64,000 nucleotides of DNA. Source: Sediminicola luteus (GTDB taxonomy: Bacteria > Bacteroidota > Bacteroidia > Flavobacteriales > Flavobacteriaceae). A program made the position numbers and the translations under genes. The first letter of the stretch is position 1, and each line of letters starts with the position of its first letter. The stretch covers positions 62,001-126,000 of the forward strand of contig NZ_NBWU01000004.1 of NCBI RefSeq assembly GCF_002514735.1. Reading direction: 5' to 3'. Shown here piece after piece: positions 35,107-43,981 of the stretch. The notes below the pieces were generated by a model. The model saw nothing but the letters and a program-made list of their open reading frames with translations. It searched no databases and was not told where the DNA came from.

Positions 35107-36381
35107 ATGGCAACAAGAGATAATGCGATCTTCGATTTGATCGGAGCGGAAAAAGAAAGACAACTTAAGGGATTGGAGCTCATAGCTTCAGAGAACTTTA
35201 CAAGCCCCCAAGTTATGGAGGCTTCGGGTTCAGTATTGACCAACAAATACGCCGAGGGGTACCCGGGTAAACGGTATTACGGTGGCTGTGAGGTGGTAGA
35301 CCAAATAGAACAATTGGCCATTGACCGAGCCAAGGAACTCTTCGGGGCCGCCTATGCCAATGTACAACCCCATTCGGGTTCACAAGCGAATGCCTCGGTA
35401 TACCATGCCTTTTTAAAACCTGGCGATAAGATTCTTGGTTTCGACCTTAGCCATGGTGGGCATTTGACCCATGGATCTCCGGTTAATTTTTCCGGTAGGT
35501 TATATAACCCCGTATTTTATGGGGTTGACCAAGAAACCGGTATGCTCGATTATGATAAAATTCAAGAAATTGCCGAACAGGAAAAGCCTCAAATGATCAT
35601 TGCCGGGGCTTCTGCCTATTCACGCGATATAGACTTTGCCCGTTTCCGTGAGATAGCCGATAGCGTAAATGCCATTTTATTGGCCGATATTTCGCATCCG
35701 GCCGGATTAATTGCCAAAGGTATTTTAAACGATCCCATTCCGCACTGCCATGTAGTGACTACCACGACCCATAAAACCTTAAGAGGACCTAGGGGTGGAT
35801 TGATTATGATGGGGGAAGATTTCGAAAACACCTTGGGGGTGCGGTTGAAAAACGGAAATCTGAGAAAAATGTCCGGTTTGGTAGATTTGGCCGTTTTCCC
35901 AGGTAATCAAGGAGGACCCTTGGAGCATATTATCGCTGCCAAAGCCGTAGCCTTTGGTGAGGCCTTGACCGACGATTACCTACACTATATGATTCAAGTG
36001 AAGAAAAACGCCGCTGCCATGGCCAAAGCCTTCGTTGACCGCGATTACCAAGTAATTTCTGGCGGTACCGACAACCATATGATGCTGATCGATCTACGCA
36101 ATAAAAACATTACCGGTAAGGAGGCCGAGGCAGCCCTAGTGGCCGCCGATATTACTGCCAATAAAAATATGGTACCCTTTGACGATAAATCGCCATTCGT
36201 AACATCGGGTATTCGATTTGGTACAGCGGCCATTACCACTAGAGGTTTGGTAGAAAAAGATATGGAAACGGTGGTAGATTTAATTGACAAAGTAATCGTT
36301 GCACCTGAAAACGAAAACGGCATTGCCGAAGTTCGTACACAAGTAAACCAAATGATGGAAGGCCTACCGCTTTACAAATAA
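35107..36381 (+). CDS. glyA: Serine hydroxymethyltransferase
   Basis: GlyA interconverts serine and glycine, loading one-carbon units on tetrahydrofolate. About 424 aa, full length. Signatures: [48 protein letters not shown], and the PLP lysine motif [14 protein letters not shown], with the Bacteroidota-type C-terminal domain ([16 protein letters not shown]). I chose ATG giving [11 protein letters not shown]; an upstream GTG adds four residues. Promoter TAnnTTTG at 35074. It is monocistronic, ended by the hairpin at 36403-36429. Confidence 0.97.
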   Translation: MATRDNAIFDLIGAEKERQLKGLELIASENFTSPQVMEASGSVLTNKYAEGYPGKRYYGGCEVVDQIEQLAIDRAKELFGAAYANVQPHSGSQANASVYHAFLKPGDKILGFDLSHGGHLTHGSPVNFSGRLYNPVFYGVDQETGMLDYDKIQEIAEQEKPQMIIAGASAYSRDIDFARFREIADSVNAILLADISHPAGLIAKGILNDPIPHCHVVTTTTHKTLRGPRGGLIMMGEDFENTLGVRLKNGNLRKMSGLVDLAVFPGNQGGPLEHIIAAKAVAFGEALTDDYLHYMIQVKKNAAAMAKAFVDRDYQVISGGTDNHMMLIDLRNKNITGKEAEAALVAADITANKNMVPFDDKSPFVTSGIRFGTAAITTRGLVEKDMETVVDLIDKVIVAPENENGIAEVRTQVNQMMEGLPLYK

Positions 36382-36402
36382 TACAGGTTTACCTAAAAAC
36401 TA

Positions 36403-36429
36403 AAAAACCCCGCCAAAAGCGGGGTTTTT
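36403..36429. terminator. Bidirectional terminator after glyA
   Basis: AAAAACCCCGC, 5-nt loop and GCGGGGTTTTT form a perfect 11-bp stem with A and T flanks, between glyA and the converging gene ending at 36448. Confidence 0.92.
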
Positions 36430-36447
36430 GCATAGGTTGTTAGGTGG

Positions 36448-37125
36448 TTACTCATTTAGCATGAATTGGTTACCAGGAATAATTCGTTTATGATTGAGAT
36501 CATAGATCATAGCTTCGTCTTGGCCTTCAAAATAGAGTCCCCAATACCCAAAATAATCACAACCTTCACAAGATTTCTGGTTCTGAAAGGGCTCAAATTC
36601 CGTCCCATTTTGAAATTTGGCTTCCTCAAAAACGGGTAAGTATATTTCATAGGGCATTTGACTATACCCTTGGGTTAAAAACACCTGATGCTTCATTAGG
36701 GCGGCAAAAATACCATAGAGGTTACGCGAAATACTTTGTCTATGAATCCTATGTATGGTAATCGAAGTATCTTTTAAAAAAAGGGTCAATTCCTCAATAT
36801 CAATTTCACGTTCTAATTGAGTGCCTATATGCAACAAAGATGACTCTAAGGAAAAATCGTCGCTCAATTCTCCAAATTTCAGATGCTCTTGCCAATATTG
36901 TTGATTGAAAAAGGATAGTAATTCAGCCAACCTATAATTGCAATGCATTTCTATACTGAGGTCTAAAGATGTCCCCTGATCTGCAAACGGAACTAAATTT
37001 ACATCGGCAAAGAAATCGCGCTCCAATTTTCTCTTGAACCCGTTTAAATCGGAAATTTGGATTGGATTTCGATGTAAAGAATGCATTATTTTCGATTGCC
37101 TAGAATTGTCTGAATTCGGTATCAT
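36448..37125 (-). CDS. Hypothetical protein
   Basis: A 225-aa soluble protein I do not recognise. No signal peptide or membrane helix. Rich in Glu/Phe/Gln, with a long predicted helical middle (ELLSFFNQQYWQEHLKFGEL, REIDIEELTLFLKDTS) and a C-terminal SCEGCDYFGYWGLYFEG segment whose CxxC might bind metal. Alternative start at MHSLHRNPIQ, 13 codons in. It follows the two-component pair on the same strand by 141 bp and has its own TAnnTTTG element, so it could be either independent or a target of that pair. It looks A+T-richer than flanking genes by eye. Confidence 0.75.
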   Translation of the reverse strand: MIPNSDNSRQSKIMHSLHRNPIQISDLNGFKRKLERDFFADVNLVPFADQGTSLDLSIEMHCNYRLAELLSFFNQQYWQEHLKFGELSDDFSLESSLLHIGTQLEREIDIEELTLFLKDTSITIHRIHRQSISRNLYGIFAALMKHQVFLTQGYSQMPYEIYLPVFEEAKFQNGTEFEPFQNQKSCEGCDYFGYWGLYFEGQDEAMIYDLNHKRIIPGNQFMLNE

Positions 37126-37149
37126 ACCCCTAGAATTTTACTTACAATC

Positions 37150-37157
37150 CAAAATTA
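37150..37157 (-). promoter_or_regulatory. -7 promoter element for the hypothetical gene
   Basis: Minus strand TAATTTTG (TAnnTTTG), 24 bp before the start at 37125. Confidence 0.5.
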
Positions 37158-37266
37158 GGGGTTACAAATCAAACGTAAAGCATGAAAACCATAAAAAAAC
37201 TAAGGTTTTTACGGTTATTCCTTAAATGAACACGTTTTTTCCTGTTTTTTACACGAATAATCCATA

Positions 37267-37956
37267 TTAAATGAAGCCGCGACGCCTCGCTTCAGCAATC
37301 AAAGCCTGATCATTTTGTTTCTCGATATCAAAGATTCTCTTCAGCTGTCTTTTCCTATTTTCTATCCCAGCAAGGGACAAAGTGACAAAATTCACTAGGT
37401 CTTTAGTCTTCGTACCCACAGATAAATGATAAAGTATCTTTTTGTCGTTTTCGTCTAAAGGAAGATCGTTTGCCATTCGCCTTCGAATCGCGTTAAGGGC
37501 GGTTCTCGAATAATAGGGTATACTATTACTAACACTTTCTACCATTTGACGCAAGTTGGATTGATCTATTTCCGATTTCACCATATAGCCATCCGGATCA
37601 ACGTTGTTCAATAAACTATTGATCCTATAATTATCGCTATACGTAGATAAGAAAACCAATTTGGCCTCTGGAAGGAGTTCTTTGGCCAGCTTGCCTAAAT
37701 CTTCACCGGTATATAAATTTTCAGAATCGGCCAACTTTAACTGAAGATCAAACAGCAAAATATCATAGGCCACCGATTTAGATGCAATTTCAATTTTATT
37801 TTTCCCCTGTTCATAGTTTGAGGCGATGTCTACCCTTACCTTTCGACCTTGACATTCAAACTCTTCTAAAATATACTTGTAACCTACCAGGGTCATTTGA
37901 TGATCATCTACGGCTAGTATTCGGAAAGGGTCGGTTTGGGACATGATTGGGGTCAA
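37267..37956 (-). CDS. NarL/LuxR-like response regulator
   Basis: A 229-aa regulator. The receiver domain has RILAVDDHQMTLVGY, phospho-acceptor Asp70 (DILLFDLQL), FLSTYSD and the Lys of YMVKSE. The C-terminal region (LPLDENDKKILYHLSVGTK, LSLAGIENRKRQLKRIF) replaces the usual LTxRExEVL/GxSNKEIA helices of GerE-type domains, so the DNA-binding helix is divergent though at the normal place. It overlaps the kinase stop by 4 nt (cotranscribed). Alternative start at the internal Met5. The target is unknown. Confidence 0.88.
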   Translation of the reverse strand: MTPIMSQTDPFRILAVDDHQMTLVGYKYILEEFECQGRKVRVDIASNYEQGKNKIEIASKSVAYDILLFDLQLKLADSENLYTGEDLGKLAKELLPEAKLVFLSTYSDNYRINSLLNNVDPDGYMVKSEIDQSNLRQMVESVSNSIPYYSRTALNAIRRRMANDLPLDENDKKILYHLSVGTKTKDLVNFVTLSLAGIENRKRQLKRIFDIEKQNDQALIAEARRRGFI

Positions 37957-39020
37957 TTGTTAATTTCAACAGGAACAGTTCGTGATGCCCCTAAGCGATT
38001 ATCGGTTAATTCTAATTCAACTGAAATATAGGTACCTTTCCCCAACTTACTCTCCACTTTCCATTGACCACCTAGTTTCTTTACCCGAGACTCAATATTC
38101 TTCAGGCCAATTCCTTTACGTTGTTTATCAAAAGAAAAGCCCTGTCCATTATCAGCAACAACCAATTGCAAGACCCTGTCTTCTGTTTTCAGTACTACAT
38201 CCACAAAATCGGCTTGCGAATGCTTTATACTATTATGAAGGCATTCTTGGATAATACGGTAAAGATTAATTTTGAATTCACCATGAAGTGAATCCCAATC
38301 AATTCCTTCAGTATAATCGAAACGGTAGGCCATATCCTCGGTTGCCAAAGAAACCTCCAATAATTCTTCAATTGAGAAAATGAAATTATAAACCTTTTGA
38401 TAGGAAGCATGGCTAAGTTCATGCGACATTAACCTTAATTCTTCCTCAACCTCTTGCATTTTATCGAGAACTTTTTCCCTTTCTTTAATTATAGCCTCTC
38501 CTGATTTATCGTTCAAACTTGACAATATCAATCGTATACCCAATAATTGCCCTAAAATACCATCGTGCAATTCTTCCGATATGCGTTTTTGTGCCATTTG
38601 TTTTCCTTCTAAAAGTTTTTCTTTTTGGCCCAGCATCGCCTCAAAAATACGTTGATTATGTTCTTGCTCTTGCTGCCTAAACTTTAACTTTTGGTTTTTG
38701 AGATACTGTTGAAGTAAAACGGAAAGGGTCAATATCAAAAGAAACAATCCAACGGCAATCCCAACCCATAAACGTTTTTGGTTTATAACCTCGAAACCGT
38801 CAGAGTTGGTAAATTGTTTAGAAACAACAATTTCCTCAATATTTAAACCAGACCTATCTAAAGTGAAAAATTCTTTGGAAAGTTTAGTGGCCAAAGCAGG
38901 GATTCTCGCACCGTAATCGTGTAAAAGCCAATCTTGCGACATCTTACCAACTACATTTTCGCTTCCACATAAAAACAGTATCAAAACAATAATGATTATG
39001 GAGAACTTATGTCTAACCAA
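37953..39020 (-). CDS. Sensor histidine kinase, NarX/HisKA_3 type, with a minimal sensor
   Basis: A 355-aa membrane kinase. Signal-like hydrophobic N-terminus, about 55 extracytoplasmic residues, one membrane helix (WVGIAVGLFLLILTLSVLL), coiled coil, HisKA_3 with RISEELHDGILGQLLGIRLI (His acceptor) and HATPase_c (LYRIIQECLHNSIKHS, VADNGQGFS, GIGLKNIESRV). Relatives in flavobacteria usually carry TPR repeats before the membrane helix; here almost nothing remains, so the sensor may be reduced or the signal comes through a partner. It overlaps the regulator by 4 nt. Confidence 0.9.
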   Translation of the reverse strand: MVRHKFSIIIIVLILFLCGSENVVGKMSQDWLLHDYGARIPALATKLSKEFFTLDRSGLNIEEIVVSKQFTNSDGFEVINQKRLWVGIAVGLFLLILTLSVLLQQYLKNQKLKFRQQEQEHNQRIFEAMLGQKEKLLEGKQMAQKRISEELHDGILGQLLGIRLILSSLNDKSGEAIIKEREKVLDKMQEVEEELRLMSHELSHASYQKVYNFIFSIEELLEVSLATEDMAYRFDYTEGIDWDSLHGEFKINLYRIIQECLHNSIKHSQADFVDVVLKTEDRVLQLVVADNGQGFSFDKQRKGIGLKNIESRVKKLGGQWKVESKLGKGTYISVELELTDNRLGASRTVPVEINN

Positions 39021-39053
39021 TAGTTGTTTTTATACAATTTTATTCTAAAAAAT

Positions 39054-39088
39054 GAAGTCCCTGATTGCGTATTGGACTTCCATCAGGG
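39054..39088. repeat. Two overlapping inverted repeats
   Basis: GAAGTCC (39054-39060) pairs with GGACTTC (39074-39080) and CCCTGAT (39059-39065) pairs with ATCAGGG (39082-39088). The arms interleave, so both stems cannot form fully at once. It sits between the thioesterase gene end and the kinase gene start. Confidence 0.6.
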
Positions 39089-39119
39089 TTAAGTTAACGA
39101 TATTTATGAAAACAACAAA

Positions 39120-39512
39120 CTAAAGCTTGAACAAGCTCGAGATAACTTCAGGAACTTTTTTGGGGCGTAGGGTAGTGGCGTCTAATAAACACCACTCGGT
39201 AACGGCATCGATTAACAGGGCATCAGTAGTTTTCAAATACATCTGTACAACCCGTTTACTCAGATACCCCCGGTTTTCTGCTATATAGGTACGAACCCGT
39301 ACCGTTTGACCTAGAACCGCGGCCTTTTTGTACGTAATATTATGGTTTCTGACCACCCAAATCATATTTTTTCTCAAATCTACGGGAACAACGGAGTTCC
39401 AATGCGCTTTGGCCACATCTTGCATCCATTGTACATATTGTACATTGTTCACATGGTCGAGGTCATCTAAATGGGCCGGTAATACCTCAATTTCCGATTC
39501 GTAGGTTTCCAT
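39120..39512 (-). CDS. Acyl-CoA thioesterase, hot-dog fold
   Basis: A 130-aa 4HBT-type single hot-dog domain. The active-site loop HLDDLDHVNNVQYVQWMQD has the catalytic Asp and the following helix; VRTYIAENRGYLSKRVVQM and LLIDAVTEWCLLD form the sheet. Such small proteins hydrolyse acyl-CoA or act on phenylacetyl- or 4-hydroxybenzoyl-CoA; the substrate is not readable. Its first base overlaps the last base of the glutaminyl cyclase gene. Confidence 0.9.
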   Translation of the reverse strand: METYESEIEVLPAHLDDLDHVNNVQYVQWMQDVAKAHWNSVVPVDLRKNMIWVVRNHNITYKKAAVLGQTVRVRTYIAENRGYLSKRVVQMYLKTTDALLIDAVTEWCLLDATTLRPKKVPEVISSLFKL

Positions 39513-40552
39513 TACTTCTTGAAAATTTTCACTTCGAACATTTTATCCCAGTTTTTACCAGTAACGAAGAAGGTTTCCCTTTCTTTATGGTAGGCGATAC
39601 CGTTGAGTACATCGAGCTGTTGGTGCTGTTCCACTTTGTTCTTTAGCCCTCCAAAATTGATTACACCCACGATGGCTCCTGTTTTGGCATCAATGATCAT
39701 CATGCTTTCTTTTTGATATACATTAGCATAGATAAAGCCATTTACATACTCAAGCTCGTTGGTTTCTTTATACATAGATTTATGGGTAACCAACTCTATA
39801 TAATCTTCTTCGATCAAGGTTTCGGGGTTTAAGCGCCAAACACGTTCAGAGCCATCGCTCTTATACAACTTTTCCCCGTCGTTGCATAGGCCCCAACCTT
39901 CTTTACTTTGGCCGTATTTAAAAGAACCTGTTTTTTCTAAGGTATTTAAATCGTAAACAAAGCCAATTCCTTTTTGCCAGGTAAGTTGATATATCTTATT
40001 ATTTAATATGGTAAGGCCCTCCCCGAAATAAATATCATCTAAAGCAATATTCTTAAGAACCTTTCCAGTCTTAAAATCTACCTTTCGCAAGCTAGACTGA
40101 CCATTTCTTCCCGTACTTTCATAGAGGGTATCCCCAACGAATTCCAAGCCTTGTGTATATGCCGTTTTATCGTGCGGATACTCGGCCAAAACTTCATAAG
40201 TATACACATCCGGGGCTTTGGCCGCGAAAACTTTAAGGCTTTTCTCAACAACACTTTCACCTTCTTCGTGTGTTATGCTTGCTTTTAAAGTTTTATTGCC
40301 TAAGCGCTCTACATTCAACGCAAGTGAACCATTGGTAAACTTTTGTTCAACCCCATCTATGGTGTACAATACCGACTTAATTTCAACCCCTTCTTTATTC
40401 TTTAGCTGTAGGACAATATCGGAACCATTTCGAAACCCCTTGTTTTTTTCGGTTATCTGAATTTCGAACATCTGTGAAGCGGTTTTACCACCACCACAAG
40501 ACAATAATAGCAAAAAGGCGAAAAGGGTAAGTCCGTATTTTATGGCGTTCAT
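39512..40552 (-). CDS. Glutaminyl-peptide cyclotransferase (plant/bacterial beta-propeller type), lipoprotein
   Basis: A 346-aa lipoprotein (lipobox LLLSC). After an N-terminal beta-sandwich (residues about 30-115), a five-bladed propeller of the Glu_cyclase_2 type follows: YPHDKTAYTQGLEFVGDTLYES, FGEGLTILNNKIYQLTWQ, SKEGWGLCNDGEKLYKSDGS and ELEYVNGFIYANVYQ, all conserved segments of this family. The enzyme converts N-terminal Gln of secreted proteins to pyroglutamate. Many Bacteroidota exported proteins begin with Gln after signal cleavage, which gives it a plausible role in the periplasm. Confidence 0.93.
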   Translation of the reverse strand: MNAIKYGLTLFAFLLLLSCGGGKTASQMFEIQITEKNKGFRNGSDIVLQLKNKEGVEIKSVLYTIDGVEQKFTNGSLALNVERLGNKTLKASITHEEGESVVEKSLKVFAAKAPDVYTYEVLAEYPHDKTAYTQGLEFVGDTLYESTGRNGQSSLRKVDFKTGKVLKNIALDDIYFGEGLTILNNKIYQLTWQKGIGFVYDLNTLEKTGSFKYGQSKEGWGLCNDGEKLYKSDGSERVWRLNPETLIEEDYIELVTHKSMYKETNELEYVNGFIYANVYQKESMMIIDAKTGAIVGVINFGGLKNKVEQHQQLDVLNGIAYHKERETFFVTGKNWDKMFEVKIFKK

Positions 40553-40714
40553 AATAGTGGTTTTGGTAGGCCAAGTTATCCATTTCCGTCAAGACCAAGA
40601 AATTTAGTAAAACTCTTTAACTAGCATATTGCCTTTTTGCGCAACCGATATAGCACATACTCAATACAATGTAAAATTCTTGAGGTAATCTTTATTATTT
40701 ACTCTATAAACTAA

Positions 40715-40744
40715 TTGTAAATCTAGCATTATGTAGTATATTTG
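40715..40744 (+). promoter_or_regulatory. Complete flavobacterial promoter of the SRP RNA gene
   Basis: TTG (40715-40717), 19-bp spacer and TATATTTG (40737-40744): the only TTG-N19-TAnnTTTG match I found with both halves. The G lies 5 bp before the RNA 5' end, the expected start distance. Confidence 0.85.
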
Positions 40745-40748
40745 CAGT

Positions 40749-40845
40749 CGGCAAGTCCTACACGACCAGCTCCTGTAGAATCCCCCAGGGCGGGAACGCA
40801 GCAAGGGTATACGGTTGTAGCGGTGCGATGTAGGTCGCTTGCCGA
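40749..40845 (+). ncRNA. ffs: Signal recognition particle RNA (4.5S type)
   Basis: About 97 nt. The ends CGGCAAG (40749) and CTTGCCG (40838-40844) pair; the SRP core GGGAACGCAGCAAGGG and the GGTGCGATGTAGGTCG partner strand form the asymmetric loops bound by Ffh. A run of eight T follows directly (from 40846), an intrinsic terminator. The promoter upstream is the best in the window. It lacks the Alu domain, as in Gram-negative bacteria. Open frames crossing it are not genes. Confidence 0.93.
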
Positions 40846-40916
40846 TTTTTTTTGCCCTAAACTTTCCCACAGCCCACATTTTTCTTCGTTTCTTTGCTAC
40901 TTATTCTACAACAGCT

Positions 40917-41726
40917 ATGCGTAAAAAGGTAGTTTTGATTACTGGAGGCTCTTCCGGAATCGGTAAGGCCATTGGTCAATTTCTAACCCAAAAAGGATAT
41001 GAGGTTTTCGGTACGACGAGAAACTTGGCAAAAAACCAAGGTTTTTCCGATTTTCAATTGTTGGAAATGGACGTACACAATGCCCAATCGGTAGCCACGG
41101 CCGTTTCGCAGGTTATTACCCAAAGCGGTCGCATCGATGTTTTGATCAATAATGCCGGGGTTGGCATCACCGGACCCATTGAAGAAACCCCTGATACCGA
41201 GATACATCATGCCTTTGAAACCAATCTTTACGGCCCCATACGGGTTATGAAATCGGTTTTGCCCCATATGCGGGAACAGGGTAGTGGTTTTATTATTAAT
41301 ATTACCTCGATTGCCGGCTATATGGGCCTACCTTACCGGGGTATCTATTCAGCTACCAAGGGTGCCTTGGAATTAGTAACCGAAAGCATACGCATGGAGG
41401 TAAAAGGATTCGGGGTACAGGTAACCAATTTGGCCCCTGGGGATTTTGCTACCAATATCGCATCGGGCAGGTACCACAGCCCTGTATTAGAAGATTCGCC
41501 CTATAAAGAACCTTACGGGTTTAGCCTAGAGACAATGAACGCCCATGTAGACGAAGGCCAAGAGCCTACAGTGGTAGCGGAAAAGGTGTATCGTTTAATT
41601 CAAAAAAAACAGCCTAAAGTACACTATTTGGTAGGTAGTTTTATGCAGCGTTTTTCAATAGTGCTAAAAAAACTATTACCCGATAGAATGTACGAACGTA
41701 TGCTACTCAATCACTATAAATTGTAG
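40917..41726 (+). CDS. Short-chain dehydrogenase/reductase
   Basis: About 269 aa. Classical SDR: VVLITGGSSGIGKAIGQFL (TGxxxGIG), VLINNAGVGITGP (NNAG), NITSIAGYMGLPYRGIYSATKGALE with catalytic Ser, Tyr and Lys (YxxxK). The C-terminus KVHYLVGSFMQRFSIVLKKLLPD is like the retinol/steroid-dehydrogenase-like branch. I started at MRKKVVLITGG; the frame open upstream runs into the SRP RNA. The substrate is unknown. Its stop codon is inside the promoter of the transaldolase gene. Confidence 0.92.
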   Translation: MRKKVVLITGGSSGIGKAIGQFLTQKGYEVFGTTRNLAKNQGFSDFQLLEMDVHNAQSVATAVSQVITQSGRIDVLINNAGVGITGPIEETPDTEIHHAFETNLYGPIRVMKSVLPHMREQGSGFIINITSIAGYMGLPYRGIYSATKGALELVTESIRMEVKGFGVQVTNLAPGDFATNIASGRYHSPVLEDSPYKEPYGFSLETMNAHVDEGQEPTVVAEKVYRLIQKKQPKVHYLVGSFMQRFSIVLKKLLPDRMYERMLLNHYKL

Positions 41727-41731
41727 TTTTG
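41724..41731 (+). promoter_or_regulatory. -7 promoter element for transaldolase
   Basis: TAGTTTTG begins in the stop codon of the SDR gene and lies 36 bp before the transaldolase ATG. Confidence 0.5.
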
Positions 41732-41767
41732 CACCATATTATTTTAAGAACACCATAAACCTATAGA

Positions 41768-42421
41768 ATGAAGTTTTTTATAGACACGGCCAATCTAGGT
41801 CAAATTAAGGAAGCCCAAGATCTTGGGGTATTGGATGGGGTTACCACAAACCCTTCATTAATGGCCAAAGAAGGTATTACCGGCAAGGAGAACATCTTAA
41901 AGCATTATGTAGACATTTGCGAAATTGTTGAAGGTGATGTTTCTGCCGAGGTTATTGCTACGGAATACGAGGCCATGATCGCCGAAGGGGAGGAGCTTGC
42001 CAAACTACACGACCAGATCGTAGTTAAAGTTCCGATGATCAAAGATGGGGTTAAAGCAATCCGTTACTTTTCTGAAAAAGGTATCCGTACCAATTGTACC
42101 TTGGTATTCTCTGCGGGACAAGCCCTATTGGCCGCCAAAGCCGGTGCTACCTATGTATCGCCATTTATCGGAAGGTTAGACGATATCTCTACAGACGGAT
42201 TAGGCCTAATCGAAGAAATTCGTTTAATCTACGACAACTACGGCTTTGAGACCCAAATATTGGCTGCCTCAGTACGCCATACCATGCATGTTTTGGAATG
42301 TGCCAAAATCGGTGCCGATGTCATGACTGGGCCGTTATCTTCTATCGAAGGTTTATTAAAGCACCCATTAACAGATATCGGATTGGCTAAATTTTTGGCC
42401 GACTATAAAAAAGGAAATTAA
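41768..42421 (+). CDS. Transaldolase (short, fructose-6-phosphate aldolase-like type)
   Basis: A 217-aa TIM barrel of the small transaldolase/FSA family: [46 protein letters not shown] with the Schiff-base Lys, [29 protein letters not shown] and ILAASVRH. It transfers dihydroxyacetone units in the pentose-phosphate pathway. The length and motifs fit the TalC-type transaldolases annotated in Bacteroidota; true FSA activity cannot be told from sequence. The stop overlaps the convergent gene by 4 nt. Confidence 0.95.
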   Translation: MKFFIDTANLGQIKEAQDLGVLDGVTTNPSLMAKEGITGKENILKHYVDICEIVEGDVSAEVIATEYEAMIAEGEELAKLHDQIVVKVPMIKDGVKAIRYFSEKGIRTNCTLVFSAGQALLAAKAGATYVSPFIGRLDDISTDGLGLIEEIRLIYDNYGFETQILAASVRHTMHVLECAKIGADVMTGPLSSIEGLLKHPLTDIGLAKFLADYKKGN

Positions 42422-43815
42422 TACTTCTGGCCTTTAAAAGGCTGATGAATACTGGCAAAGGCATTGTCAATACGGCCATCGCGAACCACGATGCCTTTGT
42501 CTAGTTTATCGATTATAAGTGTACTTACCGCCTTCTTATAATCCAGGGAACGGAAATTACGTTTGGCATCTAATCCGTAAGATTCTACATTTCTTTTGTA
42601 TTGATCCGATTCGGTTCGAATACTAATCCCAACGAATTCAAAATCCGGGTAGGCCTCGGATAGTTGGGCAATTTTGCGACTTATATTACCCAAATGTCTG
42701 GGTTGGGTGGCTGTCCAAAAATAAAATACCACATCTTTTTTACCCGCAATATTAGACAAGGCTACTTGTTTGCCTTCAAAATTCTCCACCATTAAATCGG
42801 GTACCGGATTACCAGGTTGCATATTTTGAAGTGCCATAAAGAGATCGGCCACTTCTTTTTTATGGTTTCCATTAGCCGATAAGGCCTGAAAACGCTCTAA
42901 AAAGTCATAACTATGTGCGTCTACCCCTTTACCATTAATATAATATTGGGTAGCCACACTACGGAAAAGGTTATCACGTAAATCGCCATCGACCACCAAA
43001 CTATCTACCAAATTCAACTTGTGCACATTAAAATGGTAGTGTTCGTATTTAAAATTCGAATCGTCGCTGCATCCTTTTAGACAAGAAGCATAAGAGAGGT
43101 TATCGATATAGTATTTTACAAAATCGTAATAGGGTTTATAATAGGTAAGGTCATGGTTGTCGAAGGCCAAACTCTTCCTATGGGCGTAAAAATCCTTAGG
43201 TAAAGAATCCCAAACATTCTCACCTGTATACTTTTTATGTTTATGCGGGTATTTTTCCTTGTAAAGATTCAAAGGATAATCGATACTGGCCAATCCCAAT
43301 TTTAGGGCACCTTCTTTCATTTCAGCATCCTTTACCATTTCGTTGAAATGATCGATTTTAGGTCTACGAATGGAATCCATACATTTTTCGAAGGCATCTA
43401 CGTCCTTCCTAAATGAAGCTCCAACAAAGGGTAACTCTCGTTCGTGCTCCAAGAACATATCCAACAAAAAGTTATTGATCTGTTTGCCGGATCCATCGAA
43501 CACCAAAGACTCGTCAAAATCCTTGGTATTTAAACGTAAGACCAAGCTATCGCCGTCTACCAAATAGACATATTGATATTCTGGCGCATGCTCAAAACTA
43601 TATAACCCATCGGAAAGGGTATCGAATTTGAATTGAAAACGGTTATCGGAATCAAGTTTACAGGAATCAACGGCTTTCTCGTCTTTATACAGAATTACAT
43701 AGTCGGAAGTAGGGTTGACAATCTCACCCCCGAAAAAGGTATAATTCTCTTTATTTTGGGGACCACATCCAGTAAAGAGCGGAATGGTGGCCAAAGCAAG
43801 TAATAGTTTGTTCAT
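42418..43815 (-). CDS. TlpA-like lipoprotein with degenerate redox site
   Basis: About 465 aa, lipobox PLFTGC. Residues about 30-130 fit the DUF4369-type beta domain at the start of many Bacteroidota TlpA-family proteins ([19 protein letters not shown]). The C-terminal 130 residues have the thioredoxin/AhpC-TSA fold ([45 protein letters not shown]), but where WCxxC is expected the sequence is WTATQPRH. Both redox cysteines are gone, so it is probably not a reductase. A folding or binding role is possible. Confidence 0.85.
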   Translation of the reverse strand: MNKLLLALATIPLFTGCGPQNKENYTFFGGEIVNPTSDYVILYKDEKAVDSCKLDSDNRFQFKFDTLSDGLYSFEHAPEYQYVYLVDGDSLVLRLNTKDFDESLVFDGSGKQINNFLLDMFLEHERELPFVGASFRKDVDAFEKCMDSIRRPKIDHFNEMVKDAEMKEGALKLGLASIDYPLNLYKEKYPHKHKKYTGENVWDSLPKDFYAHRKSLAFDNHDLTYYKPYYDFVKYYIDNLSYASCLKGCSDDSNFKYEHYHFNVHKLNLVDSLVVDGDLRDNLFRSVATQYYINGKGVDAHSYDFLERFQALSANGNHKKEVADLFMALQNMQPGNPVPDLMVENFEGKQVALSNIAGKKDVVFYFWTATQPRHLGNISRKIAQLSEAYPDFEFVGISIRTESDQYKRNVESYGLDAKRNFRSLDYKKAVSTLIIDKLDKGIVVRDGRIDNAFASIHQPFKGQKY

Positions 43816-43948
43816 ATAGGGACTTAGCAACTACACCTAACAAATCTAAGTAACCCCTAGGCTCTAGCTTGTTAACAGGGCGTTAAAAATTCGTTTAAAA
43901 GGGTTAAAACCAGTTTGAAAAACAAGCTACACACCTATATTTTTTTGC

Positions 43949-43956
43949 TACTTTTG
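43949..43956 (+). promoter_or_regulatory. -7 promoter element for the ABC-F gene
   Basis: TACTTTTG, 25 bp before the ATG at 43982, in the 166-bp gap shared with the divergent lipoprotein gene. Confidence 0.55.
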
Positions 43957-43981
43957 CAGCGCAAATTCAAAAACCAGATAT

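Noticed and set aside
40661-40924. Open frames on both strands over the SRP RNA
   Set aside because: The SRP RNA structure, promoter and terminator explain this sequence.
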